A model generated the notes under the pieces. The model did no database searches, was not told where the DNA came from, and was given only the letters and a program-made list of their open reading frames with translations. Shown in pieces: positions 61,821 to 64,000 of a stretch of DNA of 64,000 nucleotides. Source of the stretch: Planctomycetaceae bacterium. GTDB lineage: Bacteria > Planctomycetota > Planctomycetia > Pirellulales > Pirellulaceae. A program made the translations under genes and the position numbers. The stretch covers positions 1-64,000 of the forward strand of contig PAQH01000059.1 of assembly GCA_002709225.1 (NCBI GenBank). The letters are read 5' to 3'. The first letter of the stretch is position 1. Every line of letters starts with the position of its first letter.

Positions 61821-63599
61821 TTAACGTTCACTCAGGGGAATCGTCCGTATATTTAATTCGGCGAGCTGAGACGCATCCACATCGCCAGGAGCTTCCGTCA
61901 TCATGTCGGATGCGCGTTGCGTTTTGGGAAAAGCAATGCAGTCGCGAATATTGTCCCACCCCCCGAAAAGCATCACAAAACGGTCAATGCCCAATGCAAT
62001 TCCACCGTGTGGTGGCGCCCCGTACTGCAATGCTTCGAGTAAGAACCCAAATCGCTCTTGGGCCGTTGCCTCATCGATTCCCAGCAAGCGAAATACTTTC
62101 TCCTGAAGCGCGCAATCATGCAACCGAATCGTGCCCCCACCGGCCTCCGATCCATTGATTACCAGATCGTACGCCTGTGCACGGCAACTCGCGGCACTCT
62201 CATCCAGCAACGCCACATCCTCAACGCGAGGCGCAGTAAATGGGTGGTGCATCGCATTCCAGCGCTGATTTTCTTCGTCAAACTCAAACATCGGGAACTC
62301 AACTACCCAGGAAAAATGCATGGCATTTTCGTCGTACAATTTTAGTTCAGCGCCAAGACGGCGACGCAGTCCCGCCAATGCCTTACAAGTAACATCCCAA
62401 CTGTCCGCTACAAAAAACAATTGATCACCCGGTTCCGCCTCCATCCGCTCGGAAAATTGCACCAGCAATTCATTGGAAAAGTTCTTTGAAATCGGAGACC
62501 AGAGCGTCCCATCCTCTTCGACACGAAACCAGGCCAGCCCCTTGGCACCGAAATCCTGACGCACATAATCGGTCAGCTCATCTATCCGTTTGCGAGAAAA
62601 CTCTCCCGCCGCCCCCTTGGCATTGAACCCACGAACTCGACCACCTGAATCAGCGGCGCCTCGAAACACACGAAATTCAGCTTGCCTTGCAAGATCTGTG
62701 CAATCGACCAGTTCCATTCCGAACCGCAGGTCCGGCGCGTCGTCGCCAAAACGCTCCATCGCCTCGTCATAAGCCAACCGTGGCAAGGGTAACTCCACCT
62801 CCATACCAAGTAACTCAGCTGCCAAGCGCGCAACTAAACCATCGATTAGCCCGATGACATCGTCAGCATCCACAAATGACATCTCAAGGTCCAATTGCGT
62901 AAACTCGGGCTGCCGGTCCGCGCGCAAATCCTCGTCTCGAAAACACTTGGCCACCTGCACATAGCGATCGTAGCCTGCCACCATGAGAATCTGCTTGTAT
63001 AGCTGTGGAGACTGAGGTAACGCATAGAACTTGCCGTGATGCACTCGACTAGGTACCAGGTAATCCCGTGCGCCTTCCGGCGTGCTGCGTCCCAATACGG
63101 GTGTTTCGATGTCCAGGAAGTCGTGCTCGGAAAAATAGTCGCGCATGCTTTTCACGATCCGGCTGCGAAGATACATGGCACGTTGTACTTCTGGCCGGCG
63201 CAGATCCAGAAATCGGTGTTTCAAACGTAGGTCTTCCCCAGGCAAATCTTGCTGTCCAGGGGTAAATGGCGGAGTCCGGGACCGATTCAGAATCTCCAGA
63301 TGTGTGACTCGCAACTCGACTTCACCCGTGCTCAATTTATCGTTGACCGTTCCTTCAGGCCGCATTGCCACCAGGCCTTTCGCCAAGATCACGTCTTCAC
63401 TACGCAAACGAGAAGCCGATTCAACGAGCGGAACGCCAGCTTGCGGAGCCGCGACGACCTGGCTCTTGCCATAGCGGTCCCGTAGGTCAATAAATACCGC
63501 GCCACCATGGTCTCGGGTGCTATCAACCCAGCCACAAAGTGTCACCTCCTGGTCGACATTTTCCGCACGCAGTTCGCCACACGTGTGAGTTCGTAGCAA
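61821..63599 (-). CDS. aspS: Aspartyl-tRNA synthetase
   Basis: 592 residues, the bacterial length. The N-terminal OB fold begins LRTHTCGELRAENVDQEVTL with the family start. Class II motifs follow: LDIETPVLGRSTPEGARDYL, motif 2 VAKCFRDEDLRADRQPEFTQ near 213, and motif 3 ALGIDRFVMLFGGWDNIRD near 548. A GAD insertion domain lies between them. It charges tRNA-Asp, and possibly tRNA-Asn if non-discriminating, which cannot be told. The start codon is TTG at 63599, with AGGA about eight bases upstream; the N-terminus fits this start. Followed by the helicase gene. Confidence 0.96.
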   Translation of the reverse strand: MLRTHTCGELRAENVDQEVTLCGWVDSTRDHGGAVFIDLRDRYGKSQVVAAPQAGVPLVESASRLRSEDVILAKGLVAMRPEGTVNDKLSTGEVELRVTHLEILNRSRTPPFTPGQQDLPGEDLRLKHRFLDLRRPEVQRAMYLRSRIVKSMRDYFSEHDFLDIETPVLGRSTPEGARDYLVPSRVHHGKFYALPQSPQLYKQILMVAGYDRYVQVAKCFRDEDLRADRQPEFTQLDLEMSFVDADDVIGLIDGLVARLAAELLGMEVELPLPRLAYDEAMERFGDDAPDLRFGMELVDCTDLARQAEFRVFRGAADSGGRVRGFNAKGAAGEFSRKRIDELTDYVRQDFGAKGLAWFRVEEDGTLWSPISKNFSNELLVQFSERMEAEPGDQLFFVADSWDVTCKALAGLRRRLGAELKLYDENAMHFSWVVEFPMFEFDEENQRWNAMHHPFTAPRVEDVALLDESAASCRAQAYDLVINGSEAGGGTIRLHDCALQEKVFRLLGIDEATAQERFGFLLEALQYGAPPHGGIALGIDRFVMLFGGWDNIRDCIAFPKTQRASDMMTEAPGDVDASQLAELNIRTIPLSER

Positions 63600-64000
63600 G
63601 GCCTTGTTCCTGTTGGACTTATGGACTTTGAGGATTGACCGAAACGACTATCTTAGACCGATCACTTGTTGGCGCATATAGGCGACCCTGGCAACGCGGC
63701 TCACGCATCTACAGAGGAGCAATCCGTGGCCTGGCCTGTGTCCGTCCCGAAAACTCAAAGTGGCCGGCCAACACCTCGTCCGCAACTCCCCGGCGAGCGG
63801 CAACACCGGCATGCGCCAACCCGCTGATGGCAGGCCACACCAACCTCTCACGCTCACTCAGTCATGAGCTGCGCACCAGGGTACCACCAGCCACCTCCAA
63901 TAAGCTGGTTAACCTTAGTTCCCTATGAGGGTTTCCGGTGCCATTTTCCCTGCCATGAGTCTCGCCGTTCAAATTCCCGGTCCACAGCGTTCCTGACAGC
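63600..64000. other. upstream region of aspS at the right edge
   Basis: The 401 bases to the window end hold the aspS promoter, not located with certainty. The minus-strand frame at 63923-64000, ending in TAG, reads AVDREFERRDSWQGKWHRKP and could be the tail of a gene entering from the right; it is too short to judge. Confidence 0.25.

Overview
The window looks like chromosomal DNA of a planctomycete, most likely from the Pirellulales side of the phylum. The evidence is the combination of families: a DUF1552 protein next to a DUF1587/1592/1588/1585 cytochrome (the planctomycete 'PSD' pair), a PVC-type haem-binding dehydrogenase with NHL and HEAT regions, BatA/VWA/glutamine-amidotransferase-like membrane proteins, a PQQ beta-propeller fused to a methyltransferase-like domain, DUF6807, DUF4432, and an arginine-rich DRRS-type small protein. 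No rRNA, tRNA, CRISPR array, insertion sequence or prophage was seen.

Layout. 0-8.4 kb: the N-terminus of an ABC ATPase, folC, then a leftward group (DegT aminotransferase, BatA/VWA protein, second VWA protein broken by a frameshift in a G8 run). 8.6-19 kb: a CPBP protease, a large secreted PQQ/methyltransferase protein, a zinc-ribbon/HEAT protein, a tandem DUF3467 protein, and the DUF1552/PSD pair. 19-24.5 kb: a small arginine-rich protein, two hairpins, a DUF481 outer-membrane barrel, an exported methyltransferase, an OLD-like ATPase/TOPRIM protein whose active-site motifs look eroded, and a CYTH protein. 24.5-40.7 kb: a sugar-metabolism and respiratory block (DUF6807, DUF4432, a decayed isomerase-like gene, a sugar isomerase, Gfo/Idh oxidoreductase, thioredoxin/NHL protein, enolase-superfamily enzyme, PVC haem protein, lutB-lutC, serine hydrolase). 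40.9-48.4 kb: a repeat-rich secreted protein, a hypothetical gene, a PqaA-like gene with two in-frame stops, and the complete transhydrogenase operon pntA1-pntA2-pntB. 48.4-64 kb: TauE/SafE permease, creatininase, a SANT/zinc-knuckle protein, Gfo/Idh oxidoreductase, gamma-glutamyltransferase, sialidase, ornithine-cyclodeaminase-like enzyme, a membrane spermidine-synthase-like protein, a UvrD/PcrA helicase and aspS.

The sugar enzymes, the enolase-superfamily member, LutB/LutC and the sialidase would fit growth on algal or host glycans whose breakdown yields lactate; that link is inference. The most unusual non-coding signal is a series of two- or three-copy tandem duplications of 19-21 bp at gene boundaries between 30.5 and 39.5 kb. 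At least three loci look decayed or frameshifted, two of them at G or C homopolymers, so sequencing error must be separated from real decay.
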